Shown here in pieces: positions 13,711-26,496 of a stretch of DNA of 64,000 nt. Position numbers and translations under genes: made by a program. Source of the DNA: Acanthacorydalis orientalis (lineage: Eukaryota; Arthropoda; Insecta; Megaloptera; Corydalidae). Below the pieces are notes generated by a model. That model was given only the letters and a program-made list of their open reading frames with translations. It did not search any database and was not told the DNA's origin. The number at the start of each line of letters is the position of its first letter. Position 1 is the stretch's first letter. Location of the stretch: positions 35,323,208-35,387,207 of the forward strand of contig CM068314.1 in NCBI GenBank assembly GCA_034766995.1, given 5' to 3'.

Positions 13711-16160
13711 CATCTTATATAATCATCTCTGCTGTTTTCTATCCGATAGATAGAATTATAATTTAAATATTTAAATACATATAATACAATTTTATACAAT
13801 ATTAAAACTATTTTTTATACAGAATGAATTATAAAATTTAAGCAAGTTTATGAAATAAAGATACTAGAATTACAGAAGGATTAAACTCTGTGGTTATTAA
13901 ATTTCCTCTTTTGTGTGTGGACGAAGGTCGAATTTATATAAAATGTGATTGTAAAGGCATTAACTACTTTTAATTATATTTATTTAATCATTCTATTATT
14001 TTTCAGGTCAAAATTATGTCCAGCTGTGTCACATATTATTAACAAAACCTATAATTATATTACAAAAATGAAAACATTTACATATAGTCTATTTTGTAAT
14101 ATATTTTGAAACAATAGTGTATATAGAAGCTTATTTGACAGTCAGCGTACCAAACATTTCTTATGAATCTTTACTACAGATAACGTCTGAATTACAAAAA
14201 CATGCCTCCATCTAAGTTTTCCGGTTTCTCACTTGGTGGAATATATTCTGTAAAAGTTCGTTCAGTAAGTCTAACTGGATTCCCTCCTTCGATACTTGTT
14301 TTCTTTTTCTATACTGATTTTGTTTCTGATATGTTTTTATAATTCAATTAATCAAATCCAATTTAATTGACAGGCGATCAAGTGTTCCTCCTTGAATCAT
14401 CTAAAGAATAAATGTATTGAATAAAGAAGTATGTACACCTCTTAGAAATGTCGAACAGGTGTTAAAAAAATTATAATAGTCTTAACACATATATGGTCGG
14501 CAGTTTTACATCGCCATCGCCCATAGGCCAGCATCTTCAGAATATCTGTCACATTCAGAGTGACTGCACTGTAAAGGAATTAAAAGTGGGCGGTTTTCTC
14601 TTTACAATAACATCACTATCACACTACCAACGTTATCAACACTATCAAAATCACATTTTACAAGTCTTTAAAGTTATTATCACACTCGGATAAATTATCT
14701 GCAACTCTTTTTCGCTCCTCATTTTACTATTTGGAAAAACACCTACATTTTATTATTTGGAAAAAATAGATAAATAGGAAGAAAAGAGATGAACCAAAAT
14801 AATCTTGCAATTTTTTAAATGTCTGCGCACACAAGCACTTTATCTTTGAATCAAGTACTTGTGTAAGCAGTACCGATTAATACATTTAAACGCATTTGTT
14901 TTACGTTTATACCATTATGTGACAGAACTAAAGCTAAAAACAGCTTTTGCATAGAAATATCTGTGTTTAGTAAAATATTCACTTTAATTTATTTGGATTT
15001 AAAAAAACGAGAGTCATTCATTTATTGCAAGACACAAATGACGAATTTTCGTCATTTGGCCGGATATGTGTTAATATTTTGTTACATTATAATTGACTAG
15101 TAGTAAGAATATTTAATTCAATCTATCCACCGTTCCCATTATACTATTGTACTGTTCAACAAAAGGTGATTTTATTACTTGTCGTTTTCTTGTTTCAATT
15201 TCTATTATCTCATTAAAATACCATTTCAAATTGTAAGATGTTAAGTAAATATATTTTTTCTAACTTTTCAATTTTAAAACTTAATTTTTCTTCTTTTTAA
15301 AAGTAATGACGTAGCTTTTTTGATATTTAAGTTCATCTTATATTAGTGAATCCATTAAAATTATTTCCTTTTTTATCAAAAAGTCAGCCAGTTCAGGAGA
15401 GCTATATAAATGAACAAGAATAATACAATCATACTTAATTCAGAAGAATTTGTCAGAATGAAACACTAATTCATAAACGAGAGTTTAATACAATTGTAAT
15501 CAAGTAAAGGATATGTTTAAAATAAATGATAAAGTTTCTTTTCTATTTACTTTTTTAAAAATACAACAACCTACTCTTAATAATAAATGTTTTATTCTTC
15601 ATTTCCAACAAAAGTAAATATATTTACCAAACAAAAACGAAATTATTATTTATTAAATTAGTGTTTAAAAAATGTTCGATACGTTAACTTTACTTTATTA
15701 TTTATCAATCTATAACTGTGTGCTTAAAATATAACCTTTAATCAATTTCAAAAATCTGGAATAATTCAAAATCGTTACTATAATTAAAATGTATACATTG
15801 TTAGATATTGTTTCAATTTTCATTTATAAACTGTAAAACGATTTATTTCATATACGTGCAAAAAATGTTTATTTATATTTTTTATCATATATTTCTGCAA
15901 AATCTAAAAAGTCAATGTAAATATAACAAAAAAATGGTACAAACTCGTACACTTTCAAGTAGTTTAGAAGTAGCATTAGTCACGCAATATTCATTTATAA
16001 TAAATGTAAATGAGTTGTTTTAAGGTTCAAGAATGGCCATCGACCTTGCTTATCAAACTAGTGACCGGCATCTTAAAAGCACTGGCCAATTAACACAATT
16101 TTCAGTGGAATGTGCGTCTCTATAATATTCTAGAAATATATGGATTATTAAAATATCTGT

Positions 16161-16162
<2 letters not shown>
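13711..16162. other. A+T-rich non-coding stretch
   Basis: A slightly GC-richer block at about 14190-14700 without recognisable content; a 66-codon open frame there has no domain. Confidence 0.5.
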
Positions 16163-16229
<67 letters not shown>

Positions 16230-16230
16230 C
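16163..16230. repeat. (TA)n microsatellite with GTAT end
   Basis: About 28 TA units, then GTATGTATG. Confidence 0.95.
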
Positions 16231-16994
16231 ATAAATATTTTTAATTAGTTTTAAGACAAAAACGACTACCTTGAAAAGTATTATAAAAGTACAGTCAAAC
16301 ATATCTGTATATTCATACTCTGGATTATATTAGTCCTTTTTTCGATTTTACTCATCGAATCACTCTATGAAATTAATTAAGTTTCAATAGTTAAAAATCT
16401 AAAAGCAAACAAATCGATGATTCTCGATCCTAATAAGCAGGTTGGTCATTTTTTATAGCAAATATTTTTACGCTGCTCCTTTTATTCACTTCAAGTTAAT
16501 TTTATTAGTACTTCTTATTATATTGTTTTAATATATACCTATTTTTTGAAAAGATGTATTATTTTCTTATAATAAAGAAGATATTTTCTTATAATAAGTA
16601 AATATTTCATATTTATTTTTGCAGCTAGGATTTATAGAAATACTATTACTATAAGGATTGCAAAGATTTAATTTTTAATTCGAACATTTTTTAAACAAAT
16701 AAATTTAATGATTACGTAACTTCCCTAATTTAATTATATTTGAGTCTAAATTTGTTACCTATTACGAAATGACAATGTCTTTCTAAGTAGTACACAGGTA
16801 AAACAATCTCTTTGATTATACAATATATATATATATAAAGTTATAATATTATATATTTATTTACATATTTCTAAAATTATACAATGAAAACTTTCGATTT
16901 CATATGAATTAAAAGTTATATATAACACTGTTTTTTAAATTTATTCTAATATATTAAATCAATACCAATCAAATTCGAAATTTAATAAATTGTT

Positions 16995-16995
16995 A

Positions 16996-17036
<41 letters not shown>

Positions 17037-17050
17037 CTTGTGTGCGTATG
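16995..17050. repeat. Compound (TA)n(TG)n microsatellite
   Basis: TA units switch to TG units at 17013. Confidence 0.95.
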
Positions 17051-18119
17051 TAATCAATAATATGTATGTATATAAACAGATTTCGTTATTAATTAACAGA
17101 TTTCGTTTAGGAAAACCTAGTTTACATAATAGAATTTATTTAATGAATCGATTAGAATGTTTTGTAAAATACAATACAACTTAGTTTGAAACATATTTTG
17201 ATGGTATGTATATCTTGAATTGAAAAGTAAAACAGACAAAATAATTTTAAAATGTCCCATCAATAGTTTTTTTTAAACTTTCTTTCTATTTGAAGATTTC
17301 TTCCAAGCAATGTTAGTATTTACATGAAATAGTTATAGACCTTTTCAAGATTTTCTAAAGGCCCTGTCGATCTTTTATTCATTTCTTTACTCTTTTAAAA
17401 GATCAACCTTTACATAAATTAATAGACAAATCATTCTCACTTTTATAAACATTTCAAACATACAATCAATACAATGAATTTAAGGACTACAGTAAGGTTT
17501 TTTTATATTAGTACTAAATAACTGTTATGCAATATCATATTTTTATAGAAATATAATAACAAAACAATAAAAAAAATATACAATCCAAGATATCACGATT
17601 TTTATGAATATCTCTTTACTGGTACAATAAGTTCCTCTAAATTTAGCCTGTTCCATTCAGTATGCATAGGTTTACATGCGATAATATATCAGTAACAATT
17701 GGATTGTGTAAACATCAAAACGATCGTGTTTAATTTGAAGGTAATTCATAAGAAAACTCCACAGTAACTTTAATATGGTTTTGCATATCTTTTCATTTCC
17801 GAGGTTTTAGTTAAATTACTACTTTACACCTCTACCTCTAGTTGCTTCTAAAAATAGTAATTTATACTTTAGTGATTCACTTTCATTAACTATCTCTTTT
17901 GTTAGAGATTTGCTTGTGAATATTTTACGTAAGGCAGAGTTGCAATAAAGAGAGCAATACATCATTTTTCCAATCACGTTTAATAACGAAACATCTATAA
18001 AATTCAACACCGTATACAACTGAAAAACCATTACAAAACGTTTTAAAAACTATAACATGTTGTAATTTGAAAATGTCATGAGTGCCAGTAAATAAACCAC
18101 GATATAGATTGATATAGTT
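17051..18119. other. A+T-rich non-coding stretch
   Basis: Nothing recognised. Confidence 0.5.
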
Positions 18120-18222
18120 TCTCTCTTTTTTTCTATCTCTCTCTTTCTATCTCTCTCTCTCTATATATATATACACACATATATATATATATACAAATAT
18201 ATATATACAAATATATATATAC

Positions 18223-18253
<31 letters not shown>

Positions 18254-18280
18254 CATATGTGTGTGTGTGCGTAGGTATGT
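18120..18280. repeat. Compound (CT)n / (TA)n / (TG)n tract
   Basis: CT-rich (18120-18163), TA blocks with ACAAAT and ACACAC interruptions, and a TG run near 18259-18268. Confidence 0.9.
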
Positions 18281-18891
18281 ATGTACCACAATCAAAAATA
18301 ATCAATTTTTTATACTTGTGCATAACAGACATGACTTTTATCGCGTTGCTCCTTCTGAAAATAAAATGATAAAAATAAAGTAGTTACTGACGTATGTAGA
18401 TCTGTATGTCGTACATAAAAATTCATTTTTCAATGTCAATGCCAAATAGATAAAGTAAACGCAAACAATGAAATTAATCTACAAACATACGCAATACTTA
18501 TATTGAATAATTATTCTTTTAGTCGGCCTTTCAGTGGCCTCATAGCCCCATGACATTGAGCAAATCAAATATAACTCGAAGGCTGTGACAAATTTAGCAC
18601 ATGATTACATTTCAAGAGGAAATGTATTTAAAATCGGGATAAATAAGGATACTGAACGGTAGGGTAATAATGTGGAAAAGAGACAGCTGCATTTCAATTG
18701 AACTGATATCAACAGCACATGAAAGAAAATTCGAGTATGGTAATTACGGATATTTATGATGATATGCTTCTAAATTGATGATATAACACACTATTCAAAC
18801 ACATTAAATAAGAACTTTTTACAACAATTCGCCGAAATAAATACATCCATTAAACATGTATGTGCACACACGTATACAAACATGCACGTAC

Positions 18892-18895
<4 letters not shown>
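18281..18895. other. Less A+T-rich, unique-looking non-coding block
   Basis: About 18520-18780 lacks microsatellites and repeats and could be conserved regulatory DNA. No motif is decisive. Confidence 0.3.

Positions 18896-18931
<36 letters not shown>
18896..18931. repeat. (TA)n microsatellite
   Basis: Uninterrupted alternating TA. Confidence 0.95.
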
Positions 18932-18932
<1 letters not shown>

Positions 18933-19311
18933 TTATGTGTATGTGTGAATATGCATATGATTTGATATCATGCAATTATGATAAATAAATTATTTATAAA
19001 CTGAAAATATTGAAATAACATTGTATATAAATTATATATAAGTTACAAAATATTTAAAAATAAATTATTAATACATATTTATGTTTGAAATGTGTGCAAG
19101 TTATAACAATAAGAATAAACATTACTTTTCTATTAATGTTTATAAATTTCTTTATTCTTGAACATTTTTAAAAAAGTTTTTACTACTCCTATTCCTAAAA
19201 AAATGATTGATATAAAATGTTTTTAAGAATAAACTTGAGATACATTATTCATAGCAAAAATACAAGTTTCACAATAAATATAAATGTCACACATGAATAT
19301 GTATATGTGGG

Positions 19312-19324
19312 TGTATATATACTC

Positions 19325-19382
<58 letters not shown>
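19312..19382. repeat. (TA)n microsatellite
   Basis: A short TA block, CTCG, then about 27 TA units. Confidence 0.95.
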
Positions 19383-19384
<2 letters not shown>

Positions 19385-19696
19385 TATTCGACGCATTTTT
19401 ATACATGATTTATATTTATAACATCAAATATATAAAGTTCTAATAGTTTAGATAATACTTTTATTTAACATCAATTGATGTGAGTTAGAAAAGGTAGAAA
19501 ATCAATACGAAAATAAAAGTAAAATACGTTTGTGTTTAGAACTCAATAAAAACTTGTATATTCTTTTCCACTTCTGAAAAAAATTTCAAAGAGTTTTATT
19601 TTATGCTTGTGTCGATAATTGTGTTTATTTGAAAAATGTTTTGTAAATAAAAGTAGATTTTATTTAATAACAGTTTGCCAAACAATTCTACACTTA

Positions 19697-19823
19697 TATG
19701 TATATATATATATATAAATTTATATATATATATATAAATATGTATGTATATATATATATATATAAATTTATATATATATATATATAAATATGTATATATA
19801 TATATATATATATATACATATAT
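19697..19823. repeat. (TA)n tract with a duplicated interrupted block
   Basis: The pattern TATATAAATTTATATATATA followed by TATAAATATGTAT occurs twice, about 52 bases apart. It ends some 90 bases before the mariner relic at 19916. Confidence 0.95.
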
Positions 19824-19915
19824 GGATACGAAAATAATTTTCAAATATTAAATATTAATTGATGGATTACATTACTTTATTTTCAAAATATATTTTTAGA
19901 ATATTGCACTTTATA

Positions 19916-20462
19916 TTAGGTTGGTAGAAAAATAATTGCGGTTTATGACCTTAAAAATCAAATACATTTTTCCATTTGTGGTCCAGAACTGTTTAATGAT
20001 TAAAGCTTAACTTGTGCAAACTCTCGAATTATTATGCGTGGTTCTGATTCAACTAACGCCTTCAGTTGGTCGTTATGAACTGAAGAAGGACGCCCGCAAC
20101 CTTCTTCATCTTCATTGCTCTCGTCTCCAGTACGAAATTTTTTGAACCACCATTGCACCGTACGTTCCTTTACAGTACCCACAGCAAAAGAATCGTTTAG
20201 TTTATGAGCAGTTTCTGCTGCTTTACCACATGTTTTGAACTCATACAAAAATTGCTCTTGTTTGCTTCTTTTCCATCTTCAATTAAATAGCCCAATTTGA
20301 AGTAAAATTAATAATAAAACCGAAGTCGATGTTACCAAAATATAAATCGAAAAATGCACTTAAATGGTATTAACATGAACATGAGAAAATGACGCTTTCG
20401 TTAAAAAAAATTAAGGTTATAATTCAGAAAACTAAAGCCGCAATTATGAAAGAGTATTTTTA
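19916..20462 (-). mobile_element. Internally deleted mariner element
   Basis: The left end has TTAGGTTGGTAGAAAAATAA at 19916 preceded by TA, which is the 3' TIR. The right end reads, on the minus strand, ATAATTGCGGCTTTAG at about 20434-20449, the 5' TIR with its outermost 15 or so bases degenerated. At about 547 bp it is less than half of a full mariner (about 1.3 kb). The transposase N-terminus is kept, and a junction near 20000 joins it to the 3' untranslated region, so the catalytic core is gone. It is the same subfamily as the element starting at 63794, in opposite orientation. Confidence 0.92.
20000..20288 (-). pseudogene. Mariner transposase, N-terminal fragment
   Basis: On the minus strand, an ATG near 20282 begins M-E-K-K-Q, then a frameshift moves into an open frame covering 20248-20000. 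That frame carries the helix-turn-helix signature of mariner transposases, with K-A-A-E-T-A, the V-Q-W-W-F-K-K-F-R block, D-E-E-G-C-G-R-P-S and D-Q-L-K-A-L-V-E. It stops just after the R-E-F-A block, where full-length proteins continue to the second helix-turn-helix. No catalytic Asp is present. DNA binding without catalysis is all that could remain, and the frameshift makes even that unlikely. Confidence 0.9.
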
Positions 20463-20569
20463 CAGAAAATACTGATCCATTTCAGGTTTATCATTTGAGA
20501 TCAAAATAAAAACATTACAGTTACTACCCATTATAATTGTTTAAAAACACTTATTATTATTTAATATTA

Positions 20570-20573
<4 letters not shown>

Positions 20574-20625
<52 letters not shown>

Positions 20626-20626
20626 A
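20574..20626. repeat. (TA)n microsatellite with GTAT end
   Basis: TA units then GTATGTATGTATAC. Confidence 0.95.
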
Positions 20627-21000
20627 CGAATTTATAACTCGAATAAAATAAACTGATTAACCAGTCATAAAAATGAAACCAAAGGATAGAAATCATTCTT
20701 CGATCTACTTTTTAGTTACTCTTGGCTTATTATTTATTATCATTAAGTTTTTGTTTATATATGTTGAAATATATGTTGAATTGCAAAAATGTCTCAAATA
20801 AATATCAATATTTAATAAGATTGGAGCGAATAAAGAGTATTAGATAATTTAATAATTATATCGTTTTGAATTATTAACCTTCTTTTAAATATTAACAGTT
20901 GCCATTTATAAGCAATTTGAAATCAAAGTCAGTTAATATTGTTTAATTATCGTTCTTCCTATTCGTTATATATCTTGAAAAATTGTTTTAAACTTTAACG

Positions 21001-21068
<68 letters not shown>
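21001..21068. repeat. (TA)n microsatellite
   Basis: About 30 TA units after ATATGTATA. Confidence 0.95.
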
Positions 21069-21070
<2 letters not shown>

Positions 21071-22704
21071 TGTTTTAATAAAAAAAAATTCTTAATGAAA
21101 AACATGATGGTCTTTCTTCAGGATAAATATTTCTGACGCGTTTCATAAATTTGTGCCTATTTCAAGAAAAGAAAGAAATTAAAATGTTATTTACGAGAAA
21201 CATTTTAAGACCGCTGGTACAGTCTTTAAACGTAATCTAAGACACATTATCTGCTGGGCATATTTCCACTGCTACTCATCGTTGTGTAAAGAAAATAATA
21301 TATAATTTAATACTCACGTCGACGTGGATGCGAACCACGCCCTATCGTTCTAATCGGTGATTTCGCTCGAGCGAACACGACGCGACAAAACTAATTGCGT
21401 TTTATTTTTTTTATCGTAGGTTTTGACCTACACAACATACATTTGCTTGCTGCAGAACGTAACCTAGCAAAAGCAAGCTATACCACATGATATGATAATG
21501 TTACTGGCTGTAGATGAGCAAACATTTCGCTGTAGTGGTATTACCCCATGTCTGTACGTACATTCGTGTGTTTGAGGACTCCGTTCTGTTTATTTATGCA
21601 CGTTACTGACCTGCGCTATCGAACACATATTTTACATTGTATTTATTCGGCATAGCAACGTGAGATTGTCAAATTTTATAATTAATATGTTTACCGTTTT
21701 CATTTGCAACGAATCCATTGCTGATATGTTTGCTATTTATTTTAAGTCTACGTCGGTCGTGTTTCACATTATTTATTGCCTCTTATAATTATGTACAATC
21801 CAGAACAAATATTATGGTCCGTTTTTACTCATTACACCTCTTAATTTATTACTTACCATAAATAATTTAATACAATTCGCTAAACGTACTTCAGTTTATA
21901 TAAATTTAATTGAACTTCAAAACTACATTTGTTTATATTAAAATACACAATATAATAAATTTTAATTCAAATAATCGACTGTAGATAACATAATAAAAAT
22001 GAGTGAAATAAAAATGTTATACACTATTTCTAATACACACTGAAATGAAATTTAATGAAACTTTTAAAAATTCCCTATAATGTTGACTTAAATTCATTGT
22101 ACGTTCATCTACTAAAAAAATGTTTCAGACAAGTCTATAAAACATCTTATCGTGATTGATTTTCAAATGTGGTTGATGAAAGTCGCTGAGTTGTTATTTT
22201 CATTAAAGAATTCATCGGTGTTATTTAGTGGCAAAGTAATGAGTTTTTTAATGAAATGGAGTAACGAATTATTTACTCTGAGAACCTGTTTCTCTTGATC
22301 TATTGCTTTCAGATATTTTTATGAGATGGAAGCCGAAGATATTGTTAATAAACTAATTAAAATTAAATGAACGATTTCAAATTCATTGCAATAGAAACAA
22401 ATAAGAGTTTTTTTTTCTTATAAATTAAAGCTACTTATTATAAACTAGATACTTGCTTTCCTCGAAATTTAAGAATAAATGATTTGTTTTTCAAAAAAAA
22501 AAAACTATATGCACTTTCAAGAATTATTTTATTTCTACATAATGATTTATTGTAAACGAGGTCCATTAAAACTACATCAACATCCACTAGCACTGATATC
22601 TATTACACTTTTTTTGTACGCAAAAACAAGTGATGTTGAATACTTTTGTCTACCCGAAGAAAATTGAAATAAAAAAGGAGTAGAAATAGAAGTTACGAAG
22701 TATG
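21069..22704. other. Non-coding stretch with a GC-richer block at 21300-21780
   Basis: The GC-richer block holds a perfect 14 bp palindrome TTCGCTCGAGCGAA (21362-21375) and a tRNA T-arm-like hairpin (21323-21339), described among the findings. The remainder is A+T-rich with nothing recognised. Confidence 0.4.
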
Positions 22705-23215
22705 TTTCTCTAGGCCAATTTATCAACAAACATGAAGATCATTCATTAAAGAAATAAACGGGGGGATAAAAATGGGATGGAAGCTCATTTGTAATCAGCT
22801 CGATTTTTAAATCAATAATCCAACTCTATTTGAAGAAAAAAGTATTTGATCAATGTATACTACCAGTCCTTACCTACGGCAGCGAAACATAGGTGCTTAA
22901 CATTAAAATCATTCAGAGACTCCAAACAACATAGAGAAGTATGGAAAGATGCATGCTAGGAATAACAAGAAGAGATAGGAAAAGAATGGAATGGATACGA
23001 AAACAGACAAGAGTCACATTGTAATAAGAAGTATAAAGAGTCTGAAATGGAACATAGGCGGGACATGTTTCAAGAAGAGAAGACAACCGATGGACAACAG
23101 AAATTATTAACTGGAAACCAAGGAATAAAAAATACCAAAAAAATGAACCAATGAACAGGTGGAATAAGGAAATTGAATTTTTTATTAGAAATCAGTGAAA
23201 AAGAGAGGTATTCAA
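22705..23215 (+). mobile_element. RTE-type non-LTR retrotransposon fragment (3' part of reverse transcriptase)
   Basis: Translation over shifting frames gives L-G-Q-F-I-N-K near 22710, E-I-N-G-G-I-K-M-G-W-K (22752-22785), K-K-V-F-D-Q-C-I-L-P-V-L-T-Y-G-S-E-T (22840-22890), R-S-M-E-R-C-M-L-G-I-T-R-R-D-R (22934-22980) and A-G-H-V-S-R-R-E-D-N-R-W-T-T (23055-23100). This is the conserved tail of the endonuclease/reverse-transcriptase proteins of RTE-like elements. Stops and frameshifts occur throughout. The 5' part and the 3' tail are absent. Confidence 0.82.
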
Positions 23216-23439
23216 TCATACAAAATAGAAAATCATCAAGTTATTTTTTTTATTAAAAACACGATATTATAGTAAAATACTATGGCAACCGAAAACATTC
23301 ATACTAAAAAGATCAAATGATCACGAAATTTTAAACAGAATTGAAAATATTATTTTGAAATTAATGTAAAACGTTTTTTGTTTAATATTAATTTCAATCT
23401 TAACAATAATATAACGATTTTAAGCTGTGTGTTTTATAT

Positions 23440-23495
23440 GTATGTATGCATATAAGTGTATATATATATATACACACACATGTAGTAGTAGTAGT

Positions 23496-23540
<45 letters not shown>
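23440..23540. repeat. Compound tract: (TA)n, (CA)n, (GTA)n, (TA)n
   Basis: Four repeat types in order, including GTAGTAGTAGTAGTTG at 23482-23497. Confidence 0.95.
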
Positions 23541-24041
23541 CTTTTTAATAATGAAAAATGATACATTTTATTTTTTAAAAATCGATAAATAAGCTATAAC
23601 TTGACAAAAATTTTACCAAGTGGAATTAAATACAATAATAATTCACCGGTGTAACACACTACTGAGGACATTTATATAAAACTATATAAAAAGCCATATA
23701 TTCTAGAAAACCAAATTGTTCATGTATATCTGATTATAAAAACAAACACGATTAATTAATTTAATTCGTTGAAACAACCATGATATAGATTTTGCTTGAT
23801 TTATGATAACTGTGTAAGATATAATTTTCAGTGTTTCAAGATTAACAGCAAATATGTCGAATATAAAGGACGCCATTTTCTTCATATTCCAACACATTCT
23901 ATATTGAAATAGGTACGTTTAACGATAGTATAATAAAACAGTTTACCATATTGTATTTACTATTAGTAAGCTGGCAAAATAAAATGATTAAAAAAGTAAA
24001 TATTTTTTTCACAACGATAGTACTTTCAATGTCAGACACTA

Positions 24042-24066
24042 TGTATGTGTGTGTATATATATATAT

Positions 24067-24133
<67 letters not shown>

Positions 24134-24134
24134 A
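24042..24134. repeat. Compound (TG)n(TA)n(CA)n(TA)n tract
   Basis: GTGTGTATATATATACACACAC-type core flanked by long TA; partly self-complementary. Confidence 0.95.
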
Positions 24135-25781
24135 AACACATTTTCATAATATGCATCGTATACTCCTTGGTCTGACCTCTATCACTACAACGAGGTTAGT
24201 ACATCAAATATACAATGACAGAATGTCATTTTCGAAATGATGATTTAAATCAGGTAATTTTTTTTGAACACAGATGCATACATGAATATTATGTAGGTAT
24301 GTGGAATGAAGTTTGCACTTGAAATTACTGACCCAGTCAGCAAGACTGAGCAGAAACAGATTCAACAAGTTGAGATTATAAACAAAAGTATACTATTTTC
24401 ATCACTGTTTGAACTTGAAAGTTATTTTTATTTAAAGCACAAAAATGTTTATTCTACGTGTTCTTGCGTTGTTTTATATATTTATACATGATGCATGCAG
24501 TCCGATAACAAAGTTACACAATAGACATTCACTTCAATTATTATTTATTAGAATATTTTTATCAATGTTAATAAAATGTTTTTATAAAAAATGCAAGATA
24601 TATGTGTTTATGTGTATTTATTTAAAAATAGATTGTTTATTTGCAGATAAAATAATTTTAGAATATTTTCAATACTAAGCAGTGTTATTAATTAAAATGT
24701 TATCGCCATCGAACAATTAATGTTTTATACAGGTGTTAAGTAAACAGTAAGATAATGCATTAGTAGATTTAAAATAAACATGTATCAGCATCTTATATAC
24801 GTTTATTTAAATCTCTGTTAAATTAAAATAGACAATTTCATATAACTAATTAATGCATAAATGATATTATTTGAAAATATGATTATAAAAAATATAATTT
24901 TTAAATAACTACAATCAATTAACCTATTTAACTACAATAAATTTCGAAATGGATATAGATTCATTATTAAAATTTATTTTAAACATATCTGATAATGCAC
25001 AAAATAAAATATTAAGAATCAAATTTTAGTTATACAAAAGGACTTCGCTCCCGCTCGCTCTCCACTAACAAATAACAGGAATTAACAAATTATATACACA
25101 AAATAATCCGTGTAAAATATTTACTCTAAAGCTTCAGTGAATTCAATGTTTTCAATAAATGTAACCAGTTTTACATTGAAATCGTACGCCTCTTTTGTTG
25201 TACACTGTGAGAGAGCTACATACATGCGACCGTTGTCAACCATTCAGAACAGAGACCACACGATATCCATCAACCAATCAAATACGAATAATCGGTTACA
25301 CATGACGACGATTACTTTTTGATTTTTATTAATAAAGAGATATAAAGTTTTCAATTTCAGTTAAATTAATATTTGCTTAAATCGACCGTTTCCTGTAAGT
25401 AATTAACGACCATTCATTAGAAAACATCTTTGAGAGAGATTGCTTGCATTTCTTTAATAAAACAAAACAAACATTTTGAAAAAAAACATAAAAATTAAAA
25501 TTATATAAACATTTATTAATACAGGAATATTGAGTTAATTCTCATTACTTTTAGTATTAATTATTACTATTATCAAATAAATTATTTATAGGTACATACT
25601 AAGTTTAATTAGTATAATATTCCCATTACTTTTTTGTGTCACGATATTTATATATTAAATCAACAAATATTAAAAATATATTATTTGAAAAATAAGAATG
25701 AACAGTCCTAAATGAAAATTATACGATGGAATAATTAAAATAAATAAAAACTTAGCTTGAATATAATTATCAGATGAAATC

Positions 25782-25782
<1 letters not shown>
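24135..25782. other. A+T-rich non-coding stretch
   Basis: Short open frames only, without domains. A CGCTCCCGCTCGCTCTCC spot near 25047-25064 stands out in composition. Confidence 0.5.
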
Positions 25783-25846
<64 letters not shown>

Positions 25847-25851
25847 TAGAT

Positions 25852-25890
<39 letters not shown>
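25783..25890. repeat. (TA)n microsatellite interrupted by (TAGA)n
   Basis: TA on both sides of TAGATAGATAGATA at 25843-25856. Confidence 0.95.
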
Positions 25891-25892
<2 letters not shown>

Positions 25893-26061
25893 AATAAAAA
25901 GTATTATTAAACATTATAAATGAAATATTTTGAAAATAACAGTTTTTGTACGAAATATACTAGCTTTTTATTTACTTATCTAAAAATGTTAAGTTTGCGA
26001 TTCTTAGTCACTAGAATAGCATAATAATATATATTACAGTATTTTCTTCAATGGTACGCGA

Positions 26062-26496
26062 ATGATCTTCAGAGGATATGTATCAGAATTTTTTACTTTA
26101 AAACAGGGGTCTTCGAATTACGGCCCACGGGACAGATTCGACCTGCAAAAAGGTCTTATGTGGCCCGCGGACACATTGGATATTATTGTAGACCGTTATA
26201 TTGGTAGACCGTTTACTGATGGGAAGTTTGTTAAAAAGTGTGTGCTAGCAATGGGTGAAGAGGTATGTTATGACTCAGTGGGAACATTTGCTGGTATGCG
26301 CTTATCTTCAAGTAATTACAGCATTATTAAGAATTTTGCAAGGAGAATGATCTCTATATTCGGTAGCACGTATATTTGTGAACGTACATTCTCCAGAATG
26401 AAGTATATTAAATCGAAAGACCGCTCAAGATTGACAGATAACGGTTTGAAAGATTTTTTTAAAAATAGTTGTTTCGAACTTGACACCAAATATTGA
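26062..26496 (+). pseudogene. hAT transposase remnant: N-terminal segment fused in frame to C-terminal dimerisation domain
   Basis: An uninterrupted 144-codon frame starts 42 bases upstream of the element, reads through the TIR (residues about 15-38) and enters transposase sequence. Residues 42-82 contain P-F-T-D-G-K-F-V-K-K-C and E-E-V-C, like the N-terminal part of the GTF2IRD2/ZBED-related hAT transposases. Residues 90-140 contain F-A-R-R-M-I-S-I-F-G-S-T-Y-I-C-E-R-T-F-S, then M-K-Y-I-K-S-K and R-S-R-L-T-D, the hAT C-terminal dimerisation motif. The whole DDE catalytic region between them is deleted. After residue 140 a one-base shift separates the frame from the family's last residues (P-N-I-E-E-V). 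It is most likely a pseudogene; a retained function would need transcript evidence. Confidence 0.85.

Noticed and set aside
21316..21383. A functional tRNA gene
   Set aside because: The T arm looks right, but the anticodon arm and A box are missing; kept only as a low-interest finding.
24306..24678. Two overlapping short frames of 61 and 77 codons
   Set aside because: No domain, different frames, and composition like the surrounding non-coding DNA.
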